A DNA stretch of 64,000 bases from Abelmoschus esculentus. Lineage: Eukaryota > Streptophyta > Magnoliopsida > Malvales > Malvaceae. How positions within the stretch are numbered: position 1 is the stretch's first letter; each line of letters begins with the position of its first letter. The translations under genes were made by a program, and so were the position numbers. Shown in pieces: positions 31,838 to 45,435 of this stretch. The notes beneath the pieces were generated by a model, which did no database searches, was not told the DNA's origin, and was given only the letters and a program-made list of their open reading frames with translations. The stretch is from NCBI GenBank assembly GCA_035048815.1, contig JAUCBN010000036.1:8380001-8444000 (forward strand), given 5' to 3'.

Positions 31838-33581
31838 ACTCTCCTCCACTTAATAAATTTCATCCACAAAAATTTCACCTTGGAAAAAGGTAAGGAAACT
31901 GCTCTTCACAATTTCCTTTCACTCCCACGTGACTTTCCAAGCACCAAAATACCAGTTAAAACACTCCGACCCACATGAGGATCTTACCACAAAGGACTTT
32001 TGTTACTAAAATCAAAGTCTCAACATATATCTCATGAAGACAAGATTCAGTCTCTTCCTTACACAACCCGTCATCACAACTTGCAGCGATTCACAAAACA
32101 GCGACACACAAAAATACAATAGTTTGTCTCGACATTTTTGCACCCTCAAGCCAAAAGTAAACCCATTTTTCTTTTCCCACCGGCCTAAACTCTTCTTACT
32201 CAAGGTTGACAAACAACTCTCGACAACTACAACAACTTTCCACTTCCACTAACAAACTTAACTTTCTCAAACATATTCCAATATACAAGGCAACAATCAA
32301 AACTTTTCATCGAGTCTCGCTCACCACAACAACACATAACAACTTCCACCAAAAGAAACCTTAAACAGTGTCACTCGATCTCAGAAGTTCTAAACGCGGC
32401 TATATACAACTATACCAGCGATAACATCCTTACCAAGAATCCAAAAGATTCATGTCGCAATACCTTAACATACCTTTTTCCAGACCTTGATAACTCACTT
32501 ATACCAATTACATTCCTATTAACGAGAGAATACCTAAACTTAATCAGAAACCTAACGTCCATCACAAAAACCTTACCACATTAAAGTATATTGCTCAATA
32601 GTTCTAACCGTTCTTAAAGGAAACACTCTCTTAACTGTCGAGAACCAACGTCACAAAACTTACAGAGATTGGTTCACACACCTTTACTCTAACACCTTTG
32701 ATGACAATAACATTTTCAAAGAATTTTGGCTCTCAAGCTCAACTTGCCAACAAAACAACCATTCCCTTTCAACTCAACCACATCCAAAACAAGTCCACTT
32801 AACTTCAACCGCTTTCAAACTTCTACCACAAATTCTTACTTCCAGATGTAAGCAAAATACTATCGTAAACTTTGATCAACATATCATTCTAACTCAACAC
32901 CATACAACAAAACTATGTGCCTCACAGACATAAACGACAACCAATATTACAACTAAAATCCATCAACAAAACCTCAACTTTGACCTGCATACGCGACTCC
33001 ACCCAACATCTGCTAGCAACTTACCTAAGAACATCTCAACCATGAAAAGTCTCACCCACAACTCTTTCACTGAACCAACACTCTTCAATAAACTTAACCA
33101 AGCCAACATTGCTCTTGACTTCATAACACTCTTAAACTACTCCAATACAATCCATAATGACAACATATATAACATTTCCCAAATAACAACTCACTAACGA
33201 AACCATCAGATAACCCGATACTGTGATCAACCAACTCTTATCTCACTTAGAATTTTTTAAGCCCAAACTTCTGCCTCTTTAAACTTTTTAAACTTAATGT
33301 CATTTTTCTGTCCACTCACCTTAACATCATTCTTAGTATTAAGAAACAAAAACATAAGAAAAGTCAACCATAAATGAAAATTTCGATAAACACAAACCCT
33401 CGCAACACCTCAACTCTTTTTTTTGAATTTTTTCCTTTCTTTTCCAAAAACCCAACCGATGCTTTCCAACATAAACTCTAGATCAATTGCACCTCTAACC
33501 TAACCACTTTTTGAACCATACCAAACAAAAGATACCTACTAGTAATTCCATCAAATATAAAGATAACACGACATCTCTTAC

Positions 33582-34922
33582 TGATAAGTACTCAACTCAC
33601 TATCACTTTCTACACTTTTTATAGGTACTTATCATCAATTCTACACATACTTGAACCAATACATGGACTTAATATGATATATTTAGGGATTATACTATTA
33701 AAAGATTATATTTGTAGAAAATGCGTACTTTACTGCATTTTCTTATATGTGCAAGAACAAGTACTATCAAGGTAGCAGAATGAGGCCGAGGTAGGACCTG
33801 ATGCCGAGGCAGTAGAGAAGAAAAAGGCAATATGGCTGTCAGCTGAAAGAAAAAATTGAGGAGAGCATTGCTGAGCAAGAAGCTCAAGATTCGGAGCTGA
33901 ATAACACAAGAAAAGCCTAAGGACAAGGCCACGCGGGATGAAACCTTCTAGAAGATCAAACTTGGAAATATTTAACCTATGTGCATAACTTGTTCCCTAC
34001 TCCAAGTTGTACTCTAATTAGGAAAGGTTTGCCCTAGGTCAAGCCTATATAAGGCATAGCCATCTTAGGGTTTAAAAATGGCCGAAAAATTAGAGAGATT
34101 TAGATAGCCGAATTTTGAGAGAGTTTTAGGAATAATTCTTCCCATCATGTCCTAAGCTTTCTTAGGGTGTTGGTGAAGGTTGTTAAGTATTTGTTAGAGT
34201 AGATTGTATTTTGATTCTTATTTCAATGAAATAAACTATCAAAGTTTGCTTACTCTTTGCCATTCTTTGTTCTTGCATCCAAGCCCGGGAGGGAAGTTTA
34301 TAAGTAATCTATTTGTCTAGACTCGGGAGAGTTAGACTCATGAAAGGAGTAAGTACGGTATTCAACTTGATTGGAGGATACTAACTCGGCCTAGGGATAG
34401 GTTAAGAGTTTCAGTGACTAAAAAAGTGTGGGATTGGTTGTTGGTTATAATTGATTAACTCCGGGAGGTATCATCAAGGACTGACCTTCAACAGTGTTTC
34501 GAATTAGGGATAAGCGAAGCCATACAAAGACACTTTGTCGAGCTTTGGTAAATCTAACCAAGAGCAAGGGATTATCGTGGAAGAGTACATTGTCGCTTCT
34601 GAGACAGTATCTATAGTACTGCCGAGGCAATGTAGTGCAATTGTATTGGAACAAGAAGCAGATCAATCGAATTCACAATACGACAAAACTGTATCCTACC
34701 CTCTCTCTCTCATAATTGTTATTATCTTAGTTAGTTTAGTTTATTAGTTAATTCAATATCAAATTAAATTGTGTTTTTACTTTTATTTTACAGAAGCAAG
34801 AGGACTGAAGAAAGCATATTAAGTACATCAATCCCTGTGGAGACGATACTTGTTAAATTACTTATCACTTTATTACTTGACGTGTACACTTGCACTAATT
34901 GTGCATCTTTATACACGCATCA
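33582..34922 (+). repeat. Solo LTR of Athila-type family B
   Basis: TGATAAGTACTCAACTCAC to ATACACGCATCA, 1341 bp, flanked by perfect 5-bp duplications CTTAC (33577-33581 and 34923-34927). No internal sequence on either side. It shows the intact LTR start missing from element B. TATATAAG box near 34045. Confidence 0.92.
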
Positions 34923-36587
34923 CTTACGTAACCTTAACTTTCACCAAAGAAACCTCGCGAAAGCTAGCCTTCCTCTTTACTAACAACCAACTTCAACCGA
35001 AATTATTCTCAAGGCATTCAACCTGAGTTCAACCATCCACAACTCCAAGCCCATCTAACCAATTCTTATCTAATATTACTTCCCAACCAGAACAGTAAAT
35101 CAATCCACTAGACAATAGGCTCAAAACCAACAAGGGTACTTTTAAGCACCTTTATAAACCTATAACTTTTTCCCTAAAGAAACAACCTCAACACATCTTT
35201 CGTTTTCAAGAGGGATATGTTTGCAAATATGGACAATGTATGCATGAGTCATGTATGTCAACCTAGATGCCTATGCAAGTGCATGCAAATACAATCTAAT
35301 GTCATGCTCAAGAATGAATGCATGTCCTAAGATGTCTAATGTATATGCATATTAATGCTCATATACTGTGCATGATTGTTATCCATACTCACAAACAACA
35401 TCCTCAACCTGAAACTTCAACTTTCTACCTCTTCAACATTTGAAACCATAGAAACGTAGCACTCCAAAGTACACAACCACACCATAACCCGAACATTCCT
35501 AACACGTTCAATTCACCTTACAAACAAGGCACTTTGAAACTCCCAAAGGCACTCTAGTGATGTAGTCTCTTACTACTTACCAACACAACAAATTCTTAGA
35601 CTAAACTGATTCAAAACCGCTTTAAACTCAAACACGATCAATAACCTATTCGACTCAAGATCGGATATCACAACACCACAACACAAATCTAACTACACTT
35701 TCTGATCTCTACAACTCCTCTATTACCGAGTTTTAGCTTTTTTTTTGGTCTCATATCAAGCACAATAAAATAGAAAAACAATTTTAACATGCAAAAGCAT
35801 TTTGCAAAACTTGCGAGGTCAGCACGAAGCAAGTTCCAAGTAGCTCAAGTACAATATAAAATAATTTTCTAGTAGTAGTTAGAGCAATGAGTACCCAAAT
35901 TAAACCCCAACAATATATACTCAATTATCAACTATAATTAGCATCAAGGACATATAACTATATACCAAATGTATTTTCCACAGTATATATTAAGCATCAT
36001 ATAAAATCACCTCAAAGTCTCATGCATTAATCAATCCAAAATCAAGCTAGTTTTCCTATGCTACATGTATATCAAGAACCATCAATCTCAAGAGATGTTC
36101 AACTTATAAATCATTTTAAAAACTAACTAGTAGCAACACAAAATTTAAACTAAGCACATTTCCTTTCTCATACAAAAAAAATCATATGTAAGATGACATT
36201 AAACAATGTCAAAACATCTTCATATAACTAATATCATAACGATGCAACAAGATTCCATCATGCTGACAAAAAAATTTTATATGGCAACATCTAAGCACAT
36301 CAAAATTAATCATACTTGAAAACACCATAACATATCATGCTTATCAACAACTACATATATAGCAAATCAAAGCATATTAAAATTTAATCATGCTTGCACA
36401 CATCGTGCTCGTCAAACAAGGCCCTACTTATTATAATAAAACAAAAATCAATCACATATAGCAAACACCGTGTATCTCATACAATAATATAGAATTTTAA
36501 AACAATCATCGTGCATAAGTAACATTTAAGTATAAATTAACATGACAAAATACCAAGCAAACAAATCATCTCAAAAATTTTCGTAAA

Positions 36588-36604
36588 CCTAAGCTCTGAT
36601 ACAA
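36588..36604 (-). promoter_or_regulatory. Primer binding site of chromovirus relic E
   Basis: Minus strand TTGTATCAGAGCTTAGG, close to TGGTATCAGAGC complementary to initiator tRNA-Met, within a few bases of the LTR edge at 36610. Confidence 0.7.
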
Positions 36605-36609
36605 CCAAA

Positions 36610-39600
36610 TGTAACCCCCTCGACCCAGTCTAGATGTCACCCGACTTGAACGAGCTACACGGGGAATACCGATGCTAATTTAGAGACTCGTCCCGATAAT
36701 CAACCCTAAGAAACTTTATCTTTAATCTTTTCTAAATGTTTTTAATTAGATCATACTTGTTCATGCAAGGACCGAGTTCAATTGCCGCAGAAATTAAAGA
36801 GAAACGAGTCCTAATTTAATTGAATAAGTTTTAGGGACCTAATCAGAATTTCCAGAATTTTATACCCTGATTGTGAAATTAAGGTTATCAATATTAGCTA
36901 GATGCAAATCAACCTAGTTAACAATAATATATTTAACTTCAAAGAGTATTCTTCAACATCAAAAATCTTATAAACACACGAAAGAACCACCTCAATATAC
37001 ACATGATTTCTAAATGTATTCCAACCTAAATAACAATATCGTAGATTCAACTCATAAATAGTCACGCTTCATTATCAACAATACTTAAATTCACACATAG
37101 GGGTATCAAGAATCAAACTTCAAAATAACTATATTATAACCAAAGGAATATCAATGTACAATTCAAGTCGAAGTCATAAAGCTAATATCAATATAGATAA
37201 ACATCAAACATGTATAGGCATATAAATACCACAAGTCTCATTAATATAATAATATTCATAACACGGTAACTCATCCCCAATGCTCTCTCACTACTACTAA
37301 TGTTAAAAAGACATACTTGAGCTTTCACTTGACGGTTAACTGGATCCTTGCTTCTCTTCGCTGCCTTTACAATAAATAATCTACATTGCAAGGTAAATGA
37401 GAGGGTAAGCATAAGCTTAGTGAATGAATAAAAACAAGTATAAAAACACTTTGCAATGCAGTCCATATTAAACCGATTTCATCAATTTAAAAACCAAGTC
37501 ATGCTCTATTAAAATAATCACTCGTGGCTAACATTACCGCCAATAGTAAAAATCAGCAAGTGTTTCATAACATGGTGCCAAGCCACAAAACTCAAGGCTT
37601 ATATGCTTCACTTAGCAAGGCTTATAAAACGTTTAAACTTAATGTCAAACACTCACAAACTTTGTTTGCAATAAAATCAGTAGAAACATTACACTTGCAT
37701 TTTCTCATGTGGGTATTAGTGATCCGATTAGTCTTACCTCTAATCGTTGGATAAACGAAACTCACATGAAGGCATAAATGTCAAACCATGCCCCGTTTGG
37801 GACTAAACCGTCATCATACCACGTATGAGGGCTCTATTACCTACTCATACTACGCACGAGTCTATCTCATGCAAACAAATGGATTAAATCCAAACATGTT
37901 TCCCACCTTAGCTTCCAGGATAAGCTACGCTTAAATGTAATACAACAGATATATCACAATTCAAGCAATAACTCTAATGCATCACTAAGGAATTTACTTA
38001 CGTATACGAATTTTCATAAAATAGCAGTGCACTAACATCCTATCGATCGACTTATCTGTATTAACATCATCTCAATATCCAACACAAAACAAAATCAATG
38101 CTCAAGTTTTAAGTTAAAAGCAATAAGTAATCCACATGCATCCCACTAACACATGCATCAAATGCATAAACCGGTAAGAACTATTTTTCTCATGTTTTCA
38201 AAACAAAACCGTGGGAGCATCATAATTATATAAAACCTTTGTAAAAACATCTAATGAGCATTAACTAAAACACATAGTAAAAACAAGACATAATATGGGA
38301 ACCTTTAAGAAAACAATACTTAAAAATTACTTCCGAGTATAGGAAGGTTTTTCACACCTTCCCTGCACCCCAAACTTTTGAAAACAAATTTAAAACCATG
38401 CCAAATTGGCAGCCTTCATAATCTACTCACCGATTTACCAAAATTTGTTCGATATGTCACCCGAAAACCTGATTGGGCTTTTCCAAACTCCTTCAAACTT
38501 ATTCCTCTATCTCTTGACCTAATTCAAGAATCAAAACCAGAGGGTTTAGTGTATTAAAACACACACAAACATCCCTTAAGTCGGACCAATACATGACAGC
38601 CCCTAAACATACCATAAAACTTAACCGAAACTCAGCGAAAACCTCTCCAAACACCCCCTAAACCTTAGGTATGGGATTAGATACTTTAAAGTCATCTTAA
38701 TTAAATCTAAAGAATTCAAGATTCATGTATTTAGGCATCAAAAACAGCCATGTAAAACCCTTGAACGAAAATTAAGAAAATAATGGAATTTTTATCAAGG
38801 AAACCGATTTTATTGATTCAAAACTTTAAAGATTGTTTCAATAAGATAAGAACTTAGGAAATTTATTAAAGAACTTTAGGTTTCATAGGTTTTAATGATT
38901 CTCAACTTCAAAATTAATCTAACCCTTCAAAGGTTTAAAAACTAGAAAAACCGTAGAAAAACGATGAGATTTTGATAAAGAAAAATATAAAGAATTTATC
39001 AAATGAATTTTTATTGAAAAGATTAGTGTTTAACCTTGAAAAGATGATGAATAATATGTCTTGGTAAGGAAGAAACCGAAATCTTGGCGTAGTGTTTAAA
39101 GCTTGATGCAAAAATAGAGTTTTTCAAGTAAAAACCGAAGAAAAACGAAGAGAATTTGAAGAAGAAAAATATAGAAAAATAAAACAATGAAATTTTATTA
39201 AAAAGAATGGATATTTACCTTGAAAAGATGATGAAGAGGCTGCCTTGGAGATGAAGAAAACGAAATTTAAAGAAGTGATATTTTTAAAAAGTGAATTTTG
39301 GGGGGTTTGATCAAAATTAGAGAATTTTGATTACTTAGGTTAAAACAAGGGATTAAAAGTTTTTTATATAGGCTCTTGGAAAACCTAGATCAATTAGGAT
39401 TAGGATTATATCAAATTTGGCTTAGTTTATAAAATTATCCTCAAGTTTTCAATTTTTACAAAATAGTCACTAATTTCAAAATCTTAGGGATTCAATGGTC
39501 AATTTTCGAAATTGAGTTTACCTAAGTCAAATATAAGTCAATAAAGAATTTTAGAATATTTTTCATAATTTATTTTGATTTAAAATTAATATTTAAGTAT

Positions 39601-39679
39601 TTATTTCCGAACTAGGTTAAACCGACAAAACCGGTCAATTGGGCCTCTAAACTTCTAGGCCCAATGTTGGTGTGTTACA
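36610..39679 (-). repeat. 5' LTR of chromovirus relic E, 3.07 kb
   Basis: On the plus strand it runs from TGTAACCCCC to GTGTTACA, i.e. TG...CA ends with TGTAAC, as in Del/Tekay LTRs. GCATAAGCTTAGTGAATG near 37410, read in reverse, is the CACTAAGCTTATGC-type block I know from these LTRs. The primer site is adjacent on the left. Its start is duplicated at 31498-31837. Confidence 0.75.
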
Positions 39680-41090
39680 AAATTATTTTCTTTAGTTTTA
39701 TTAAATTGCATTTTAATTTTATCTCTATTTCAACCTCCAAAATTACTATCTGAATTCACCAGGGCTAAAATCAAACACGTAAATATTGGAAGCTCAGTCC
39801 TTACGGATTGACCCTACTTCTCTCTATACTACTTAAATTCATTTATTATTTATTTTTTAGAATTATGGTTATTTTATTTGAAAAATACGACGCTTGTCAC
39901 TCCATTTTTGACAACAATATCTACGAGTTTCAATCCATCACCAAAACATCATATTTCAATTAGGATAAATATGCTTATTGAAAAACTTGTATGAGGCTCT
40001 TCATTAAATCTAATGACTATATCCTTTGGGATGTATCGAGAGATGGACCGACAATTTCAATAAAGAGAGATAAAGACCAACATGTTCTAAAAATCAAACA
40101 AGAGTAAACCGATAAAGTCAGAGAAGATTACAACTAAATGACAAAGGTCTACGTATCATTTTTATGCCCTTGGACCGAATGATTAGTCCGGGATATCCCC
40201 ATGTACTAGTGCAAATCATGTATGCGATAAGCACGAAACCACTTATGAAAGAACCAACGACGTTAAAGAGACTAAGGTTGGTCTTCTCAACTTGAGCTAT
40301 GAAAATTTCAAGATGAAACCGAATGAGAAAATCACCAAGATATTTGATTGGTTATTCGTCATCGTCAATAGCATCAGAGAAGTCATATCGAAAAAAGCTT
40401 ATCTAAAAACACATTTACTCTCTTCTCGAGTAATAGGTTGGAAAGAGAACCGCCATTAGTGATGTTAAAGATCTCAAGACCCTAAAGCTACATACTCTCA
40501 TGGGATTTCTTTACTCGTTAGATCATGGAGAAAGAGAGAGAAGACGAGGAGAAGAGAATGATACAGAGAAGGAAAAGTGAAAAAGAATAAAATTTGAGTC
40601 TCTCAAAGCTTCACAAGATGAGAGCGAGTCTAGTATGGAGAAAGATGAAAAAATGACTATGTTAGCCAACGGTTTCCTTGGTTCATGAAATCCATCCCGA
40701 GAATAAAGTTTCATCAAAGAAGGGATTTCAATAATAAGAAAGAGAAAAAATATTAATTTATATGCTATGAGTACAAAAAATCGAGACACATCAAGATCAA
40801 GTGTCATCAACTAAACAAGAAGAGCTTCATGCAGAAGAAAAAGCTCAAAGCACGTATTGTCACGTGGAGCGACGAAGAATAAGAAGCTACAAATCTATGT
40901 CTCATTGGATTTGAAGATGATCCTAAGATAACCTTTAATTCATCCATTGAACTTACTTTTGATGAATTATATGATGAGTATAATGAGTTACAAGAGGTAT
41001 ATGATGAATTTATTTTAGATTTTAAAGAATCTATTAAGAACAAAAAGATTGTTTTGAATTCAAAAATTAAAAAAAAAAAAAAAAACTAAA
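39680..41090 (+). pseudogene. Decayed Ty1/copia-type gag
   Basis: Frames with frequent stops encode TYERTNDVKETKVGLLNLSY and NFKMKPNEKITKIFDW, matching the UBN2-type Gag pattern (HEGT..VK..K...L...YE.F.M...E.I..M). Later ICYEYKKSRHIKIKC is a zinc knuckle (CX2CX4HX4C) with the second Cys changed to Tyr. Then VTWSDEE and an acidic, coiled-coil-like tail TFDELYDEYNELQEVYDEF end in an A-run at 41068. 39690-39890 looks like the 3' end of an LTR. No pol follows. Confidence 0.65.
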
Positions 41091-41873
41091 ACTAATTCGG
41101 CCTTTGTTTTGGTGTGAGCAGTTTTTAGACCAGACCAGTTAGTATCAAGACAGTTCAGGACATAACTTAGGAGGTATTTGTTTCAACGTTTCTGAATTGC
41201 ATAAGATTCCATTAATTTTGCTCCAAATAATTTCTTGGATCCTTATTTTACCATTTAATAGTACTTGATTTGGAGTTTCCCTTTGGAATGTTGATTCAAA
41301 GAACATACATGACATGCCATATAACATGACTTTTGAGCTAGTACAGAGTGGAGACCGGACCCACTGCAGCAAACCTATTCTTCTGCGAACCCAACATTAC
41401 CTACTTGTAATATAATCCACACCAAGCATCTGCAATGAAAAGGTTTGCCCTTTGCCCCATATCAAAAAGCATTGAGATAAAGACTAACACAGTGACAGCA
41501 ACCAATGTCGGTATGTACTCTGAGTTTACTTACAGTGATTTCTGGCTTTCCCATTCATTATCTTATCTTTTGGTCCTATTGACTTTTGCTCAAAAGTGCT
41601 TCGATTCATCCTGGAACGTATAATAGATTCATTGGTTCCCATTTCATTCATGCTTTGATGGAGTTTTTTTACGCTCCCTGGTTTTAAAGGGATTCTGTAA
41701 GGCAATGTGGATAGGGGTGTTATCATGATTATGCCTGTCGGTGCTGTAAATGGAATTAAAGCTCAAGTTAATACACTTAAAAGCAGTGGTTATGCATGTA
41801 GTTAGCCCCGCCCATTTTGTTTTATGCATATGTGGATGTTACCTGCTCACATCAAACACCTTTCTGTTGCAGT
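41091..41873. other. Spacer without a recognised gene
   Basis: Less AT-rich than the DNA around it and without obvious repeats; short open frames (41435-41623 and minus-strand ones) show no family I recognise. It could hold the remains of a gene or UTR. Confidence 0.3.
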
Positions 41874-42350
41874 TAAGGTGAAGTAAAACTCAAACCGAAT
41901 CGGAAAAAAAACGAATAACTTGACTCGACGTAAAATTACTTAATTTGTTTTGATTTGATTCAAAATTTTATAAACTCGACTTCGAAAAATTTTAAGTAAA
42001 GTTCTAGTTATCGAATAACACAAATTTTTTAGTAATTAAAGAATTTATTTTAAGTTTAAAATGGGTCTTAATTTTTTATGATATATATTGGTATATGAAA
42101 ATATAAAAAAAATATTGTCACATATGAAGAAATATATATTGTATGATTAGATAAAGTCGTTTAAATTGGAATTAAATTATATTTAACATGATAAAAAATT
42201 AAAATTAAATTTTTATAAGAACTCAAAAACTCGACTTGACTCGAATCGAATTGAAAAATATCAAATAAATTTGAGTGTTAAAATATAATTTGTAAACTCG
42301 AATAATTAAAAAATTTAACTCGATTTGACTTAATTGAATACTCATCCGTA
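41874..42350. mobile_element. Small hAT-like MITE, 477 bp
   Basis: Ends TAAGGTGAAGTA and TACTCATCCGTA form imperfect inverted repeats. Flanks GTTGCAGT (41866-41873) and ATCGCAGT (42351-42358) agree at 6 of 8. The interior is AT-rich with ACTCGACTTGACTCGAATCG-type subterminal repeats. Related to 48341-49073. Confidence 0.6.
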
Positions 42351-43851
42351 ATCGCAGTGTTGATGTTTTCTTTGGTGTGAACTCCCTTGGGTCTATTCGC
42401 TTAGGTGTGGCTACGTTTTGAATGTTTTTGTGTATGGCATCTTCGTTTAAGGTTTCAAGACTTTATTACAGAATAAATACTCAAATTATAATTTTTATTT
42501 GTCTATATTTTTTACTAACCAAAGTAGGCGTCTTACCCTTCACTTTGTAATCATTTTTTAAGTTAGCCAATAAATTTTGTTTAATAAATGTGTGACACAT
42601 GTCCTTCAACCATCTTCTTTCTTTATACTCATTATTTTTCTACGAAAATAAACAGAAAGGAAAAGATAAAATACCAAAAAATAATTCTTTTCTAGAAATC
42701 AAACAATCCTAAGCTCCCAAACACTTCAATTTTAAAAATTTATCTATTTACGATGCATCTATATCGAACAAGAGATCTTCATTGTCTTTTCTTTTCTTAA
42801 ATGGAAAATACTAAGTTCCAAAATTTTATTTCAAAACATTTCGATTGTGAAAAATCATTTATGAAAAAGTAGAAATCAAGACTCTAACTCTAAAAAAAAT
42901 TGTCTCAAAACACCCTAATTTTACTTGTAATGATGAGTTGAGTAAAGAAAAAATTCAAAGCTTCAAGAACTCATCCAATGAAAGATAACGGGGGTTACTT
43001 TTAAGGATGACCTAAAAATTATTACAAAAATAAACCTCAGTCACTTATTTTATTTAAGTAAACACTTACTTTTATATAAAAGCAGGGTTTATTATGATTA
43101 ATTTGAAGACTTTTATATATTAGTAAAATTAATTATTGTCTACTTAAAATAATAATTAATTTGAAGAGTTTGTTAATACAAATAGTAAAATGAACAGATA
43201 ACTAATAATGTATTTTAAATTTTTATGATAATGCATAAATTTGAATTATAAGCATATATAAAGATTACATTGAATGTGTAAATTCAATATAATTTAGTAT
43301 ACATATACTTTTTTTTAAAGAATTTAATATACATATAAATATTCAATAAGGGGAATTCTCAAAATTTTAGGTACTTAAACCAAACCTTTTGGAAATTATA
43401 TTGGGGTGTAATGGCTTTTCTTTCAAAAACTTTGATGACTTCAATGGAGTTTCAGCAAAATTTTGGGGGGCTGAGGATTTTTTTCAAAATCTTTGAGGAC
43501 ATTAATGAATTTCCCCTCCATTCATGGCACATGCTTCATCAACAACCTGATTTTATACATTTTCCGGGGCCAATATGACTCAAACAACGACCAAACATTG
43601 TAATTACAGTGGAAAGAAGCTCACCAAACATATGTGGGGGACAATTCATAAATCAGATCAAACATTTTCCAACACTAATGACTCCTCAGCTTTCTGTCAT
43701 TTCTTCACACAATGAATCTATTTTGTTGTTTTGCATCCTTCTGACCAACCCATAAAAATAAACCATCATCTTTCTTGAAAGCCAAGTAGATTTTTGCTTT
43801 AAGCTTTGGAAATTGATGAAATAAACCATAAATGTTGAGTTAATGAATACT
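42351..43851. other. AT-rich spacer downstream of XTH
   Basis: No gene recognised. It contains short A/T runs and a T/G-rich patch near 43400-43500. The minus-strand frame 43686-43892 is short and unsupported. Confidence 0.3.
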
Positions 43852-43857
43852 TTTATT
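43852..43857 (-). terminator. Possible polyadenylation signal of XTH
   Basis: AATAAA on the minus strand about 220 nt after the XTH stop codon. A (GCAT)4 run lies between, at 43977-43993. Other AATAAA copies lie further downstream, so this choice is tentative. Confidence 0.35.
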
Positions 43858-44075
43858 GGCACAAAATGCCATATAAATACAGACACAAACATGTCTGAAA
43901 ACAGAAATTGACATTGCCTATTTCAGGCATCCGGCATCCCACCTTTCACTTCACAAATATTATTGTACAAGGGAAGGCATGCATGCATGCATGTAGGTGA
44001 AGTATATGGCAATACACGTATGGTATATCAAATATTCTAGACAGTTGAGTTGGATATGAAACTTTGGGTAGGATT

Positions 44076-45363
44076 TCAGATGCCAGCTAGGCACTCCGGC
44101 GGAGGAACCGGATAGCGGGGCTTGTCGGTGCAGTAATCGTATATCATGTGGTTCAAACGGACCCATCTGTATCTTCTAGCATCCATAGCACTTAGGGCCT
44201 GATAAGCAATGCCCTCCCACCAGTTCCCAGGGTTTGAGACACAACTGGATGGCCCTGGAACAGCACAACCTTCGATGTCGAAGTCCTTGTAATAAGCCAA
44301 GAAAGGAGCTTTGCTCCAATCAATTTTCTCCAGCCCTCCCCTCGTAGCCCAACTATCAGCTTCCCAAAGCGTCGAATATACTCCCATAGGCTGAAGGTTT
44401 GGATATGGGATATTTTTAGCTTCATTGTTCTTGTAAACTCTGATCGGCACTTGATCAACGTAGAACCTGTAAAACCGCCCACCCAAATAATAATCATTGT
44501 CAATTTAATTCAACTAATGCCTGTAAATCATTAATTAAAGTGATCCCAGCTAATACTTTTTAGTTTTTAGGGCGTTTTTTGATAAAAAGTTATTTAGTTG
44601 GTTTGATTGATATTTTATTTTGCTTTCCCTCCTCTCATTCCATTGCCAATTTACCATACAAGTGTCGGCCATTGACAACTTACACAATATGGTGATGGTT
44701 CCACATGATTGAATAAGTATGGAAATCTGCTGCAGGATCGAACCAAAGGTTAACCCTTTGTTCCCTGTCACCCTTTCCATGAGCGTAGATGTTGGTTTGG
44801 ACAGTATACGGCTGGCCTGTTCGGTTTCCCAAGAACTCAAAATCTAACTCGTCTCTTACGGTATTCGTATCCGAATTCATCTACAACCCCCGAATTCGAA
44901 GGAAACCCAATTCAGAAGCTGGAAAAGTCAAGTGTTTGAAAAATAGAGAAACGAAAATATAAACATTACGTAAAAGGCAGTGACTGTTCCGGCAGAATCA
45001 CCGGCAATGAGCTTGATTTTCATGCTGACACGTCCGAACAAGTACTTACTTTTCGAAGCAAATCCACAGCCTGATTAAAACAAATATTTAAACAACAAAT
45101 GATTAGTTAATCATGATCATCCAATACAAAAAATGGGTTTAGGTTAAATAATAAAATTGACCCGCACGAATAGTGTACACCTGAATTTCTGTCTAGAATA
45201 AGCTGGATGGCCCTCCCTCCATCGATCTGCTTAATATGGGAATCTGACCAAGTGATTCTAAAATCTTGGAGAAAAGTTGCCGGTCGTCCCTCTACTGACG
45301 GTGATGAGAGGGGGATTGCAAGAATGCAAGAGAAGAGCAAAAGAAGGATTTCTTTAAGGACAT
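44076..45363 (-). CDS. XTH: Xyloglucan endotransglucosylase/hydrolase (XTH6/7-like), frameshift in signal peptide
   Basis: Cell-wall enzyme of glycoside hydrolase family 16 that cuts and rejoins xyloglucan in the apoplast. Four exons: 45181-45363, 44970-45070, 44684-44880, 44076-44466, all with GT...AG introns in matching phase. Visible: a hydrophobic leader, DFRITWSDSHIKQIDGGRAI, the catalytic DELDFEFLGN (family HEIDFEFLG; first Glu nucleophile, second acid/base) followed at once by the N-glycosylation site NRT, WNHHHIVFYVDQVPIRVYKN, STLWEADSWATRGG, and the XTH C-terminal domain YRWVRLNHMIYDYCTD ending PVPPPECLAGI. About 282 residues from 45340, ~290 with the leader, normal for the family. 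Odd: the only suitable ATG (45363-45361) is one base out of frame with the leader, and no in-frame ATG lies upstream. The frame hits TAG within 24 codons, so there is a 1-nt deletion or sequence error within about 20 bp of the ATG. Confidence 0.93.
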
Positions 45364-45435
45364 GGTGACGCTTAAATTTAATTATAAGAACGAAAAGGAA
45401 TTATTAGTTTGATTTAGAGATGAAATGGCCAAGTG

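Larger units (their letters stand above)
31838..36609 (-). mobile_element. Internal remnant of chromovirus relic E
   Basis: Bounded by two LTR copies of one family and interrupted by the solo LTR 33582-34922. Near 31925-31960 the minus strand reads WYFGAWKVTWE, resembling the chromovirus pol C-terminus (W......EEATWE), just upstream of the LTR as expected. Otherwise no frames are recognisable. The plus strand is strikingly poor in G and rich in C and A from about 31850 to 35700. ATGCAT-rich tract at 35220-35390. Confidence 0.55.

Noticed and set aside
40523..41043. Two minus-strand open frames rich in Ser and Phe
   Set aside because: They are antisense to the copia-type gag, whose zinc-knuckle and UBN2-like motifs are on the plus strand.
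43686..43892. 68-residue minus-strand frame downstream of XTH
   Set aside because: It lies in the likely XTH 3' UTR or beyond, has no recognised motif, and an AATAAA falls within it.
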